From Hydrangea macrophylla (taxonomy: Eukaryota > Streptophyta > Magnoliopsida > Cornales > Hydrangeaceae): a stretch of DNA of 64,000 nucleotides. Position numbers and translations under genes: made by a program. Every line of letters starts with the position of its first letter. Positions within the stretch are counted from its first letter, which is position 1. Shown here piece after piece: positions 1 to 11,599 of the stretch. Where the stretch lies: the NCBI GenBank assembly GCA_033977485.1, contig CM066998.1, forward strand, positions 54,650,274 through 54,714,273, written 5' to 3'. A model generated the notes under the pieces. It saw only the letters and a program-made list of their open reading frames with translations, was not told the origin of the DNA and searched no databases.

Positions 1-892
1 TGTGACCGTTCTATAATGTCATTATGATGCGGCGTGATGTTTTAATAACATGAATTTATGTAATTCTTATTTTTAGATGGACATGGGTAGTTGATAATTT
101 GTCATATAGCCCACTATTTTAAGCACATGTCGTGTCCTCACAACTTGTCGTATGTCTCCTATTGTAGAGGTTGCATAACTTTATTTGATTAGAATATTGC
201 ACCACATTAGTGTTAATTGTGTGACGCTCTCAATTTTTAGTGTATACATACCTTTTCAATGGTGTCCTCCTTTTTCTTTTCTTTTTTGCTATTGGGGTCA
301 TCTTGGATCAGGGACAATCCTAGGGTAAAACAACTCAAGTAGTCACTTTAGACCCTCAATTCAACAGACCCTCAATTGTAACTATTGCGATATTATATAT
401 AGTTCATGTATGATTTAAAATAGTAAATAATAACATTTAAAAGCATCCAATAAAAAAAAAAAAGCATATGGCTTCCAAATAATATCTTAAAAGTAGTTCT
501 CAGATAATATATCAATGGGATCAGATTGAATGCAATGGGATCATATGAATTTCTATTGGAAAGTGTTTTAAGTGGTTTCACTGTCACATCATTTGAGAAT
601 CACATTGGGATACAAATTTGAAAATCATAGCTCTGTTCAGTCAATAGTAAAAAAGAGGTAATGCTACGATTTCCAAATTTAAATTTTGAATTTTGTTTCC
701 AACGCTTTGATGGTTGTATCATATTTAACTATAGTGGAGAGTGGAGACAATAATTTTTTATTCAAAGTTGTTTTAGATAGTACAACTATATAAATATATG
801 ATAACCAAATTTGGGACTCAAATTTAATAATCATACTATTCAAATGACAACCTTCTTTTTCTTCTGTTTTGTTTTTCAAATGGATTCATCCT
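1..892. other. AT-rich spacer, no gene seen
   Basis: This stretch is AT-rich with short runs of A or T and scattered stops in all frames. No protein motif, tRNA fold or repeat boundary was recognised. It is the left flank of a small hAT insertion. Confidence 0.5.
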
Positions 893-900
893 GATGCTTG

Positions 901-1065
901 TTGGAGTGAAAGAAAACTGATTGCACCGACTGAATTGATCGGTTCAATCTGGTTCAGTCGGTTTTCAAAAAAACTCTCCAGTGTAAAAACCGATCCGAAC
1001 TGAAATTGATCAGTTTCCATGAAAATTCCACTGAACCAAACCAAACCAAACCATTTTTACCCCTA
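901..1065. mobile_element. Non-autonomous hAT-type MITE
   Basis: A 165-bp unit is flanked by the perfect 8-bp duplication GATGCTTG (893-900 and 1066-1073). Its right end reads ACCCCTA and its left end TTGGAGTG, which fit a degenerate hAT terminal repeat of the TAGGGGTG type. The interior holds runs of CCGAACC/AACCAAACC as in the larger hAT at 27761. No transposase is encoded, so mobility would depend on an autonomous hAT. The 8-bp duplication and end sequence are seen directly; the family assignment is inferred from them. Confidence 0.75.
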
Positions 1066-1070
1066 GATGC

Positions 1071-1071
<1 letters not shown>

Positions 1072-1132
<61 letters not shown>
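1072..1132. repeat. (TG)n(GA)n compound microsatellite
   Basis: About 14 TG units are followed directly by about 16 GA units, next to the hAT duplication. Open frames of repeated VCV/RERE residues here come from the microsatellite and are not genes. Confidence 0.95.
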
Positions 1133-1135
<3 letters not shown>

Positions 1136-1987
1136 ACATCCACGTTTGGGACTTCATGCAATCAATCTCTTTCCTACGGTTTTCTTCTCCTAGTCGTAGG
1201 ACTAGAGAAATTTTTAGGTACTTATAGTATCACGTGACAATATATTACAGTACCATGCAAATAATTGGAGTGGGTATTATCGGTGACGCCGTGGCAGGGC
1301 CTACCTACACATAGGATGGGTAATTTGTGGGTCGTGGATGTGGATCCGTCCACAATACCCTCCATGATTGATTATAAGGTATCGCGTAACTTGTAGTAAC
1401 TTGGCAACGGCAACACTAGTGGCACAAATACTTTACACAAACACTCTACCTATTAATCATGGGTAGTATTTTGGGGTTTAGTAATCTCAGTGGATCCCAC
1501 AGTGCCACTCAGAAGAGAGATAGAATGTTTGTAAAGTGCTTGTTCCCCAAACATTACTCACTAATAAATGTCCACATCAATCAAGCGAGACTTGAACTAC
1601 CATTTTAGTATTCTTCTACATTGTGTCCTCTTGTTTATGTTCTCTTCTATATGTTGCCTCTACGTTGAGTCTCAATAATACAGATCAAGTATGCATATCC
1701 CCATTCAAATTTGACTTCATTCGTTTGGGTCATTTGGTTTGTTTTTTCTTATTCTTTTGTTCAAGGAACTCTTGAAAGTCCATTCAAATACCCACCCTAC
1801 AGGTGAACCTTTGATACTAACAATCAATAATAAATCACCAGATTGATTCACCCAACGTGTTTTCAGATGAGGAATCATGCCAAAGACATCTGAGTTTACA
1901 GTTATTCCCTACCTAATAAACTATGCTATAGCCTGATGGGTCAAAACAATTTGGACTTGGCTCCCTCAAGTAGTTAAATCAGTGAGG
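1133..1987. other. Spacer, no gene seen
   Basis: There is no long open frame or recognisable motif. The last five bases (TGAGG, 1983-1987) are the target duplication of the following solo LTR. Confidence 0.5.
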
Positions 1988-4918
1988 TGTGAATACCGGC
2001 ATTTGGGCCCACTTTTGTTTAAAACAATTTCAAATTTTAAATTCAAATACAAAGAGTCGCCACTTAATTTTTAAAAGAAAAATTAAGAAACAATTTTAAA
2101 AGCAAACTGATCTTTTGCGAAACCAAAGATAAACTGGGTCTGAGGATTATGGAATGAGAGGGGAAGGAGCCCGGCGGACTAAAACACCCTCTCTCATCCT
2201 ATCTCGCGATAAGCCTCTACTCAACATCCTTTTAATCGGATTATTAATCTAAGCATGCCCTCAACTAATACATATATATATATATATAAATATACATTAC
2301 ACAAGCATGTTAGAAAGGGTGTAAAATTGCTAACGATAAAATGACATCTAAAACCATATAGTTCAATTAACAAGCGACATGACATACACAAAGAAACTAG
2401 AGAACTTACCCGGGATCCTGCCGCGAATATTAAACGTGAAATGCATACAAAATAGAAATCCTAAAGAAAATGTCTCTAATCACATATATACTCATAAGGA
2501 AAAATCCTAACTCTAAAGTGTCGCACATGGAGTCTAAAAATTAATAAAATCAAGAAATAAATAGACTAGAGATGGGTTGGAAATCGTACCTCAAAGGTGC
2601 TATAAAACAAAGATTAGTCCAGATTCTTCAAACAAGATATCAAATAATCAATCCTAAGCTTCTAGCTTAAATCTATCAAATAGAGGAGGAATTGACAAAA
2701 TTATGAATTCCTTTTAGCTAATTGGGACCATAGCACATCTATAGATATACAAGTCTCAACTAGAAGCCAATAAAATATCCATATAGAAATGTCATAGACC
2801 CAACATGACCATAAGGAACCCCTAGTCATGATCAATTAAGTTCAATTAAGTGCAACTTAGACAAAAAATGAGTCCTACTTATGAGTATCAATATGTATGA
2901 ATGAATGCATAAACATAAGCTATGAGATATTCATTAATTTGGATCATTTAGCCTTTGGATTTAAACTTGGTTGACACTATTTAAGACATGGTCTAAACCT
3001 TGGAATGTTAGGAGTCCATTAGATAAGAGTTTATTCAACTTTTATCAAAACAGTGACAGAATTGTAGGAATTACACAGAGCAAACCAGACTTTCAAAAAT
3101 AGAAATCAATTATTTTCAACGGTTGGATCTTAATGATTTTTGAGTATGTTATGCCTCTATGAGTCTAGTTTCTAATCCAAAAAGAAAATCAAAGATCCAA
3201 CGGTTGAATCTCTGAAAAAAGGGAAAACACTATACATCACTCAGGAATCTGCAACTCTTTGTCCAGAGTTTTTGTATGATTTTCTAAATATAGTAAATAA
3301 TTCATAAACACTTTGATCTTTTTAGGGTATCTTCCTAACACATTAATATTCATAGAAAATTTTATTCTAGGTCAAGAAAACTTGATTAAAGCTCTGATTT
3401 ACTTATTTTAAAGCGACCTTACTGTTCTGCAATTTTGGACAGAGAGCAACTTACTCACAAATCAAAAGATCAAACCATCCTAAGTATAAAATTTCACCAA
3501 GGCAAAGGTCCTAATGATATATATATATATATATATGAGTTATGAACAATCATCAATTGGTCTCATTCAATTCCCATGAATCGTGATTTAATTAAAAATC
3601 TTTGATCACAGTGGGTTCATGAATTCACTGCACCAGTATCAACTTATTATTCATACTCTTATTCTAAACTTAGATTATTTCTATTTCCTCTCCCAAATAT
3701 GTGGTCCTGGAGGAATATGGATTCATACTCTTATTCTAAACTTAGATTATTATTCAAGGTTTGAATAAAATCCAAGTAAGAATACTTTTACAACTTGTTT
3801 TTGCTTAAAACCCAAAGCTATATCTAGATCCAAATCAATGAAAACAACACATGAAAATTCAATCACAAACTCTATGTGGTGTGTGATGAAATGGGGTAGA
3901 AAGAGAGGTTTTGAAAATGTGTAAAGTTCCTTGATCTAAGAATTTGTGATTGAATTATTGTATATGAAGATAGACTTGAAGGTTTTACCTCTAAATCTTC
4001 TCAAAACTTGTAGAGTTGTTGAATTCTTCAAGCTTTTCTCTTCTTCTTCCTCAAGCTTCAAGCTCCTTCAATGATGATTTGATGGTTGGGTAGAGTTTTG
4101 GTGGGATTTGGGTAAATAATTGTTAGAGTTTCCCTCTCTATATTTTTTCTCCTCTAAAGCTCTTCCAATATACTTCTCTATATAATTCAAAAATGTCCAA
4201 CCCCATAAAATGAGAGAAAATGAATTTTTTTTATAGACTTTTATTATCTTATGGGCTAAGATAAGGATAGATAGGTCAATTTGGGGTGGGATAGGAATAT
4301 TTTATGGCATCTCTAACTCTCTATGACACTTCTACGTAATTTTAAGAAACTTGAAAGGCATTTAAGTTGGCTAGAATAAAGGAACATTCTAGAGCATCTT
4401 CAAAGCACATGGGAAATTAGTGCCCAACAAAGGACTTTTTGGGTATTTACTTTGGTTTAGGAATATGCCAAGGAATCTCTAATTCTCCAAATCACATGGG
4501 ATACTTTCTTTTATTATTTTCCTTTTCTTATATATATATATATGCATGTATAGACACATTTTTTTATTTTAAATCTAAATTAATCATATGAGTCACCATA
4601 TAATATATTTTTCTTTTTTCTTTTTGAATCTAAAAAAATATAGGAAATAATGTTATTTTTAGAAAATATAATAATAATTATTATTATTCAATCTATTCCT
4701 TTTTTTTTTTAGAAAGTAACCCATGATCTAATGAGCTCGAGACAGATGGTCAGTGATTGGCCAAATCTAAGGGTATTAGGAGCAAGGTTTGGGAACTTGA
4801 AGCTTTTCAGAAGTCGAAGCGATGAACTGGAAGAAAATCGTCCGGACATTATTCATCATTGATTTCTAGAGATAAATTCCCCTAAGTTTAATAGTTCGGT
4901 CAATTTGGGGTGTCTACA
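1988..4918 (-). mobile_element. Solo LTR of a Tat-type Ty3/gypsy element
   Basis: Read on the minus strand it starts TGTAGACACCCC and ends with the GGTATTCACA variant of the GGTATCCACA end shared by the other Tat LTRs here. It is 2931 bp long and flanked by the perfect 5-bp duplication TGAGG (1983-1987 and 4919-4923). The end proximal to 1988 carries the conserved block seen in elements A and B: a 'gtggcgactc' stretch and a 'cggactaaaacaccc' stretch. No internal region is present, so it arose by LTR-LTR recombination. Unlike its relatives it shows no array of the 19-bp CGGCACTCA palindrome. Confidence 0.93.
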
Positions 4919-4999
4919 TGAGGTACTAAATGCATACACTTAATTACCCTCTAGACCACTTAGATAGCTAGTGAAGATGAATGGGAGCCCACCTTAATT

Positions 5000-6355
5000 T
5001 TGGAAACAATTTCCAAACGTAGAGGAAAAAATGGTTTTAAAATTATTTTAAAACGGATCTTGAAGCTTATTCGAATGCGTATGATTAATAGAGAAGTAAA
5101 AGAAAAACTTCACCTTTGAAGATTATCTTAATCTAAAACGAGAACTCTTTGCGTCCTCTTCTAGCAATCTTCACCTCTATGCTATCTTGGAGGCTCTGGT
5201 TTGTGTGGGAAACCCTAGGAGAATAAAACTATGGAGATGGGAGAGAGAGAGAGAGAGAGACTGAGGCTCACAAAATCGACCAGTGGTCGGCCCCTCTCTC
5301 TATATCATATATATAGAGAGTTTTTTTATAACTCCATCTCTACCCTAGTTATCTTATCCCTATAAACAAACACCCATTAAGCTAGAGATGGGACTTCTAG
5401 GTTCTAATAACCTGGCTAAATTAAAACTAATTTCTCTCTAACTCAACTCTTAAGTTAAGGAAATAGTTTTAATTAATTATTATCAATACCACTATATGAC
5501 AATTATTGAACTCCAGGTTTAATAGACATAATTACCCGAAGATAAAACCTAGACTTTTATAATAAAAAAACAATGATGTTCCTCTACCAAATGTATTCAT
5601 AATTATCTCTGGGATTAGTGTATCAACTATACTGTCAAGCCGAAGTTAGTTACTTCTTATTTTGCTTAAGCCCCAGTTACCTCTCATAAATTATAGAGCA
5701 TGTCAACAATGACTTGCTGCAAGACTGCAGTTCTCAGTAATTAACCCAGTGACATTCTCAAGGGAATACTTACTCTTTACATAGGGTAGATTCCATCTTG
5801 ACAACTAGTGTTCACAATACTGTTCACTTAATTACCCAAGATATCCAGGTGTTGATCTGGGAAGACCTCATTGATTGATAAGTTAAAGTAACCAAGTCAA
5901 CAACTTGTGTTCACAGTCATCTCAGGATTAAAAACATATGTCATATACAAGTTTGAGCACCTTAAAACCTATGAAAATTAATCGTTAATAGGTTTAACTC
6001 AATGTCCGTCAATGCATTTAATGCACTAACACAATAACTTAGAGTCATTACTCTAATGAATGAGATTCATCACTCTGTCACATAGAAGTTAATGTGCTAC
6101 AATCTAAACCTAATAAGCTACCCATCCTTTATCATTGACTGTGATAATTTAAAATAACTGCCGAATATAATTCATATCTCCCATATGTTAGTCTCATTAA
6201 CACAAATGAATCTGACAATGTTGTTTATGGATAAACACACCAAACCATTTAACTCATGAATAAAACATATATGAATATGCAAAGATGCTCATAAAAATAT
6301 GAATTAAAGATGTCTGATTACAACTACTAACTGGTTTGAGGGCATAATCCCAACA
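5000..6355 (-). mobile_element. Ty1/copia LTR in minus orientation
   Basis: On the minus strand the LTR opens at 6355 with TGTTGGGATTATGCCC, preceded (6356-6375) by the purine-rich GTGCTAGTGGGAGTT, a likely polypurine tract. Its far edge is not fixed; it reaches at least 5068, where it matches an inverted copy at 9056-9148. It includes a (GA)n run at about 5230-5260. The adjacent copia coding remains at 6.5-9.05 kb lie on the opposite strand, so this LTR does not belong to them in simple collinear order. Confidence 0.6.
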
Positions 6356-6497
6356 AACTCCCACTAGCACTCACAACCAATTAGGATTACATCTAATACC
6401 TATATTGTTTATGAGGATTTCAATACGATATATTATTATCAAATATCATGATGTTCATTTATTTATACGTGTCTGTTATTTAATTTCAGCTATCATA

Positions 6498-7350
6498 ATG
6501 TTTGGATTCAAACTTGACACTATTCTCAACCAAAACAAGTTAACTGGACCTAATTATGTGGATTGGAAAAGGAACTTAGACATAGTTTTGACTGCTGAGG
6601 GGTACAAATATGTTCTCACCACACCTTGCCCTGCCCCCCAGCTCCTGATGCTGCTCCTAGGGCTGATGACGCTTTTGCTCGTTGGCAAAAGACTGATGAG
6701 ATGACCCGCTGTTACATTTTGGCATCGTATGTCAAATTTGTTGCAGCACTAGCATTAGTCAATTGTCACAGCTGAAGATATGATCTTCAACCTTAATGAG
6801 ATGTTTGGTTCCTAAGGTCGCACTGCTAGGCAAAGTACCATGCAGACAATCTTAAACACTATTATGTCAAAAAACACCAGTACGAGAACACATATTAAAA
6901 ATGATTGGCTATTTTAATGTACTGGGAATTCTGGGTGACAAAATCGACCTTGAGACTCAGGTTGACGATGTCCTGAATTCGTTTCCATCATCTTTCACTC
7001 AGTTTAAATTGAACTATCATTTTAGCAAGGTTGATTATTCATTGAGTGAACTGATGAACTCTTTAATGACAACGAAGGGGATTGTCAAGGGAGAGTCTTC
7101 AGTTCTCAATATTGAGAAGGCTTCTACTTCTAAGCCTAAGTCTAAGGCCAAAAGCTGGAGGAAGAAGAAGCAAGGGAACAAGGCTCAAAAGTGTACACTT
7201 GGTCCCATTGGAGGGATGAAGAAGGGAAATGGGAAATGAAAAGGGAAAGTAGGTGCCAAGCAACCCAAAGAAAAATGTTTCAATTAAGGGAAACCAGGGC
7301 ACTTGAAGAGAAATTGTCCTACATACCTGGCTACGAAGAAGGCCCAAGGT
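6498..7350 (+). pseudogene. Ty1/copia gag remnant
   Basis: The capsid-like frame starts at the ATG at 6498 and reads FKLDTILNQNKLTGPNYVDW, a typical copia gag start where the element is said to bind its RNA. It continues through an MTRCYILASYV stretch, frameshifts near 6650 and 6820, and resumes at 6901 with LNSFPSSFTQFKLNY. A lysine-rich tail and a CCHC zinc knuckle (GKPGHLKRNC near 7285-7320) follow; a TAA falls inside the knuckle after its first Cys. Several frameshifts and stops make it non-functional. Gag would form the cytoplasmic virus-like particle in an intact element. Confidence 0.8.
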
Positions 7351-8790
7351 ATGGTTGAATCACTTATAATTGAAGTAAGTTATTTAACGGCTACTTCAAC
7401 TACTTGGTGCATTGATTTGGGAGCCACTAATCACGTCTATAATTCGTTGCAGGGGTTCAGGCAGACCAACAAGAGCAGTGATGGGCAAATCAAGCTTACC
7501 TTGGGATTTAGTGCAATAGCTTGGAGTCGTAGTTTTAGTATTTCCTAATAATAAAAGTTTGGTATTATTAGATGTTTTGTATGTGCCTACTATAAGGTGC
7601 AATCTTATTTTAGTTTCATTACTATCGAATAAAGTCTATTCATTTAGTTTTGGTTCTAGAGTTGTAGTTAAAAATAATAGTTCTTTTATATGTTTTGGTA
7701 ATTTATCAAATGGTTTATTTTTAGTGACACCTGTATCTTATGAAGTATCTGATATGGAATTGAATAACTTAGTGGCAAACACACCTACTAAAAGAAAAGA
7801 ACCTTTACATAATCCAACAAGACTTTGGCATATGAGGCTAGGTCATATTAATCTGAACATGATTAACAGGCTGGTGAAGGAATTTAGCTTCCTTGGTTAT
7901 AGAATCTATACCCGTCTGTGAATCTTGTTTGGAGGGTAAAATGACAAAGAGACCCTTTTCTTCAAAAGGCAATCGGGCCAAAGACTTATTGGATTTAATA
8001 CATACAGATGTATGTGGTCCGATAAACATTAGAGCTAGAGGTGGACATGAATAATTTATTACATTCACTGATGACTTCTCTAGATATGGATACGTTTACC
8101 TACTTCACAACAAGTTTGATTCTTTTGAAAAGTTTAACGAATTTAGGGCTGAAGTGGAGAAGCAATTACAGAAAAGTATCAAGGCCATTCGATCAAATCA
8201 AGGTGGTGAATATCTATCTAGTAATTTATTAACCATCTAACACAGAATGGGATTCTGTCTCAGTTGACTACATCAGGCACGCCTCAATAGAATGGTGTAG
8301 CAGAACGAAGGAACCGGACAATTTTAGACATGACTAGGTTTAGGATGAGTTATTCTGAATTGCCATTATTTCTTTGGGGTTTTGCTTTAGATACAGCAAA
8401 ATGCATACTAAATCATTTTCCAACTAAGTCTATTCCCAAGATACCCCAAGAGTTGTGGAGTGGACGAAAGCCCTCTCTACAACACTTTTGGATATCGGGT
8501 TGTCCAGCACATGTGCTGAAAGGGAACATTGGGAAGTTGGAATCAAGATTGGAAGTATGTTGTTTTGTAGGATATCCAAAGGGAACAAAAGGGTGGTATT
8601 TTTTTAATCCTACGAAACAAAAAGTGTTTGTAAGCACAAATGTTGTTTTCCTAGAAGAGGATTATATTATGATCCGCAAACCCAAAGGAAGGATAATTCT
8701 AGAAGAAGTTCCAGAAAAGCCCTTAAAATCCCCAGTAGTCATAACTAATCAAGAAACTAAAAATGAAACTACCACATCCTCATAGATTCC
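7351..8790 (+). pseudogene. Ty1/copia protease-integrase remnant
   Basis: The protease motif appears as CIDLGATNHV (canonical D-S/T-G changed to D-L-G) near 7410-7440. The GAG-pre-integrase HXLGH motif (LWHMRLGHINLNMI) lies at about 7830-7870, then the integrase zinc pair CESCLEGK. The catalytic core shows HTDVCGPI and FTDDFSRYGYVY, while the second catalytic Asp is changed (RSNQGGEY, N for D). After a degenerate stretch at 8230-8330 the frame 8330-8785 reads the late integrase region (SGCPAHVLKGNIGKLESR, GYPKGTKGWYFFNP). Stops and frame changes show a dead copy. Confidence 0.85.
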
Positions 8791-8799
8791 TACAAAAAG

Positions 8800-9056
8800 A
8801 GCCTCGTCATAGTGGGAGGACTATCAGGGCACCTGAAAGATTCATGTTCTTGGGAGAAGCTTATAAAGTAGTTCCTGAAGAACCTGATTCTGATCCTACC
8901 ACTTATGAGGAGGTTGTTGCTGGCCAGGATTCACAATCCTAGAGACTAGCTATGAAAGCTTAGATGGAGTCTATGTACTCCAATCAGGTTTGGGAACTTG
9001 TGGATCCACCTGCCAATATTAAACTCATTGGTTATAAGTGGGTTTACAAGAAGAAG
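8800..9056 (+). pseudogene. Ty1/copia reverse transcriptase 5' fragment
   Basis: The translation reads RAPERFMFLG, then DPTTYEEV, MESMYSNQVWELVDPP and KWVYKKK, the copia RT entry region. It carries stops near 8940 and 8960 and is cut at about 9056, before any RT catalytic motif. The cut is followed at once by about 93 bp that are an inverted copy of the copia LTR at 5068-5160. The rest of RT and the RNase H are missing. Confidence 0.8.
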
Positions 9057-9148
9057 AGAAGAACACGAAGAGTTCTCATTTTAGATTCAAATATTCTTCA
9101 AAGGTGAAGTTTTTCTTTTACTTCTTTATTAATCATACGCATTCGAAT
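9056..9148 (+). repeat. Inverted copy of copia LTR segment 5068-5160
   Basis: The segment (core AAAGGTGAAGTTTTTCTTTT) is the reverse complement of 5068-5160 with roughly eight mismatches in about 93 bp. It is a piece of copia LTR in plus orientation abutting the truncated RT. The two copies bracket the copia coding remains as an inverted pair. Confidence 0.8.
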
Positions 9149-10396
9149 ATAATTACACGGACCTCCGTTGAAGTATTCAAAAGTACACAAACCTCCCCTG
9201 AGTTTAGTATTTAGGAAACAATTTGCCCCATTCATTAGTAAAACTTTAAAACCATAACAACACATGCTTAGGTCGCAAATATTTGTGTTATTCTTTCCAA
9301 AATACTCTTATAAGCTTTCCAAAATACCCTTATCTCCCTCGAGGTTATATCAAATAACACAGACCTCTTTTGTGTTTTTTTAAATGGGGAAAACACCTTT
9401 TACCCCCTGTGGTTACACCCATGTTCTCATAACCCCCCTGTGGTTCATTTTGTAACACTTAACCCCCCTGTACTACGGACTAAAGTAAGACTATTAACTT
9501 TCTAACGGCAGTCCCACTTCAGTCATTAGTACAGGGGGGTTAAGTGTTACAAAAATGAACCACAGGGGGGTTATGAGAACATGGGTGTAACCATAGGGGG
9601 GTAAAAGGTATTTTTCCCTAAAGAGTATGTATAGGGGCTTGGGGGTATTAACGTCATTTCTTTTTTTTTCCGTTAGAAAAGTTAACAGTCTCACTTTAGT
9701 CCGTAGTATAGGGGGGTTAAGTGTTACAAAATAAACCACATGGGGGTTATGAGAAAATGGGTATAACCACAGGGGGGTAAAAGGTATTTTCCCCTTTTTA
9801 AATTACACTAACCCATTTAAAATTTAAAATTATTTTTATTTTTCAGACTATTTTTTTACCCTGATGCTCATGCTTAATACACCTACAATTAAAGATTGAT
9901 ATATATATATATAAGCATACATTAGTGGTGGTTAAATTTAGGTTGACTTTAAATTTAAGATGGATGAGCTATAAACATAAGGATTTATTGCCTCCAATTT
10001 AATTCCGCCACATCATCACATTTTAAACAGAATTCATGTGAAGATGGAGGTTTTGTTTGGATAAGGTCTGTGTTGTTTAACATGACCTCGAGGGAGATTG
10101 GGGTATTTTAGAAAGCTTATAAGGGTGTTTTAGGAAAATTAACACAAATACTTGCTAACCTATGCATTTCTTGTCATGAAAAATTGTTTCTTAAATACTA
10201 AACTTAGGGGAGGTTTGTGTAATTTTGAAAACTTCAATGGAGGTCCGTGTAATTATATTTTAAGTTTTACTAACGGAGGGTGCAAATTGTTACCTAAATA
10301 CTAAACTCAGGGGAGGTTTGTGTAATTTTGAAAATCTCAAGGAGGTCCGTGTAATTAAACCTAAACTCAGGGGAGGTCAGTGTAATTAACCCTTTT
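9149..10396. mobile_element. Long-terminal-inverted-repeat DNA element
   Basis: 9149-9385 and 10050-10256 are inverted copies of each other (landmark AATTACACGGACCTCC and its complement; inner landmark TCTCCCTCGAGGT). Further partial copies of the right end follow to 10396 (landmark AGGGGAGGTTTGTGTAATTT, repeated). No transposase is seen inside, only a nested MITE. Long inverted ends without coding sequence suggest a non-autonomous Mutator-like or foldback element; the target duplication was not resolved. Confidence 0.65.
9386..9794. mobile_element. MITE with 9-bp target duplication
   Basis: A 409-bp unit begins GGGGAAAACACCTTTTACCC and ends with a near complement GGTATTTTCCCC. It is flanked by the perfect 9-bp duplication TTTTTAAAT (9377-9385 and 9795-9803). 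Internally it is almost a complete foldback: the block with CCCCCCTGTGGTT occurs once in one orientation and twice in the other. The 9-bp duplication fits a Mutator-type transposase. It is nested in the long-TIR element around it. Confidence 0.8.
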
Positions 10397-10399
10397 TTA

Positions 10400-10665
10400 T
10401 ACAATGCTTATTCTATCTACAATGTTTTTTTATACTTACTTGGATTATGGTAGGACATACACACACCCACCCACCCCAACCGAACCCCAAAGCCCCACAA
10501 TAGCCCACAATAAAGCCCATCAAGGGCCACTTATTCCAACTGACGAACAACAAAGGGGCACGTAATAAAATCCCCCTAAGGGGATTCGAACCCTCAATCC
10601 CCCCACTGGGGAGAGAGAGGTGTTACAAATTGGGCTAGGCCCGCTTGGTTTATTGTTGTTTTTTA
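10400..10665 (-). mobile_element. SINE-like (tRNA-derived) unit, tentative
   Basis: On the minus strand a box-B-like GGTTCGAATCC (plus coordinates 10582-10592) follows a box-A-like TAGCCCAATTTG by about 40 nt, as in the tRNA-derived head of plant SINEs. A non-coding body ends in an A-rich tail near 10400. No target duplication was confirmed, so a decayed tRNA-like fragment is the alternative. Confidence 0.4.
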
Positions 10666-10762
10666 ATTGGTTGTTCTTTATTTCTTCTCTAATGCCTTTG
10701 AGCCCAAATGGAAAAAAATAATAAATAATAGAAAAAGTTTAACAATATTGAGTATAGCCTAC

Positions 10763-10793
10763 AATCCGTGCATAGCATGGATTATTGACTAGT
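10763..10793 (+). mobile_element. Helitron 3' terminus
   Basis: A 9-bp hairpin (AATCCGTGC, loop ATA, GCATGGATT; 10763-10783, one G-T pair) is followed after five bases by CTAG (10789-10792) and a T. This is the Helitron end arrangement: a subterminal hairpin a few bases before CTRR, with the host T after it. The 5' TC end was not identified, so the body length is unknown. Confidence 0.6.
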
Positions 10794-11500
10794 TATACTT
10801 CAAAGGGTAAATATTGCTCACCTTCCCTGAGGTATTACTTAATATCATTTACCTCCCTTCTCCATTACAATTCATAAACCCTGCTAACAGAATTTGTAAA
10901 GTTACAATACTACCCCTTCATATGTTAAAGAAAGAATACAAGTCATACGTTTATTTCTCATTCTCTCTAACTGAGGAACTCTCTTATACGTTCCATCCTC
11001 ACTCTCTCTCTGAGAGACGTTTCTCTCAGTTGCTCCATTGTCAAAGCATTTTGCGAAAGAAACAAGGGTTAATGAACGAGGCATCGATTGGAGGTAAGAA
11101 GAATGGTAGATTTATCATTATTTTTCTTTGTTTTGGGATTAGGGTTTTTGGTTGTGAATGGTTTGTAATAGTGTGGTATATAAATCTTGTTGTATTTTAA
11201 AATTTTAAAACATATCGTTAGTTCAAATTAGGGCTTCTATTCATGGATTTTGTTTCTTGTTTCAGTAATAGCATCAGGAAATCATGATCTATATGTTCAT
11301 TTGAGCTCAGCTATTCTTTGTATATGGAGTGTGGATCCTGGTAGGTATTGTTATTTTGATATGATGGACGATGTATGCATAAAGGCATTTGGTGGTCTAG
11401 GCACACAAGCAGGTTTGTCAGTTATGATTTACTATGATAATCCAAATTCTTCTACAAAAATGTTTGTGGGCGGTGACACTGATATGCTAAACATGTCGAA
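10794..11500. other. Region upstream of MULE relic
   Basis: A GGGTAAATATTGCTCACC stretch at about 10805 resembles the outer end of a plant MULE, but its inverted partner was not found on the right side. Short open frames at 10814-11200 and 11250-11504 have no recognisable domain; they may be leader sequence or decayed N-terminal coding of the MULE. Confidence 0.35.
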
Positions 11501-11599
11501 ATGAACCAACACAAGTGGAATATGAATTTATATGTGGAAGTACAACAAATGAGTACCCAATGTTCTTAATTTAGGCTTATTATGCTTCCTCAATATATG

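Noticed and set aside
1006..1227. Open frames with VCVCV/RERERE
   Set aside because: They are translations of the (TG)n(GA)n microsatellite.
10814..11200. 128-codon frame upstream of the MULE as a host gene
   Set aside because: No domain, no homologous feature recognised, composition like the surrounding spacer; kept only as possible MULE leader.
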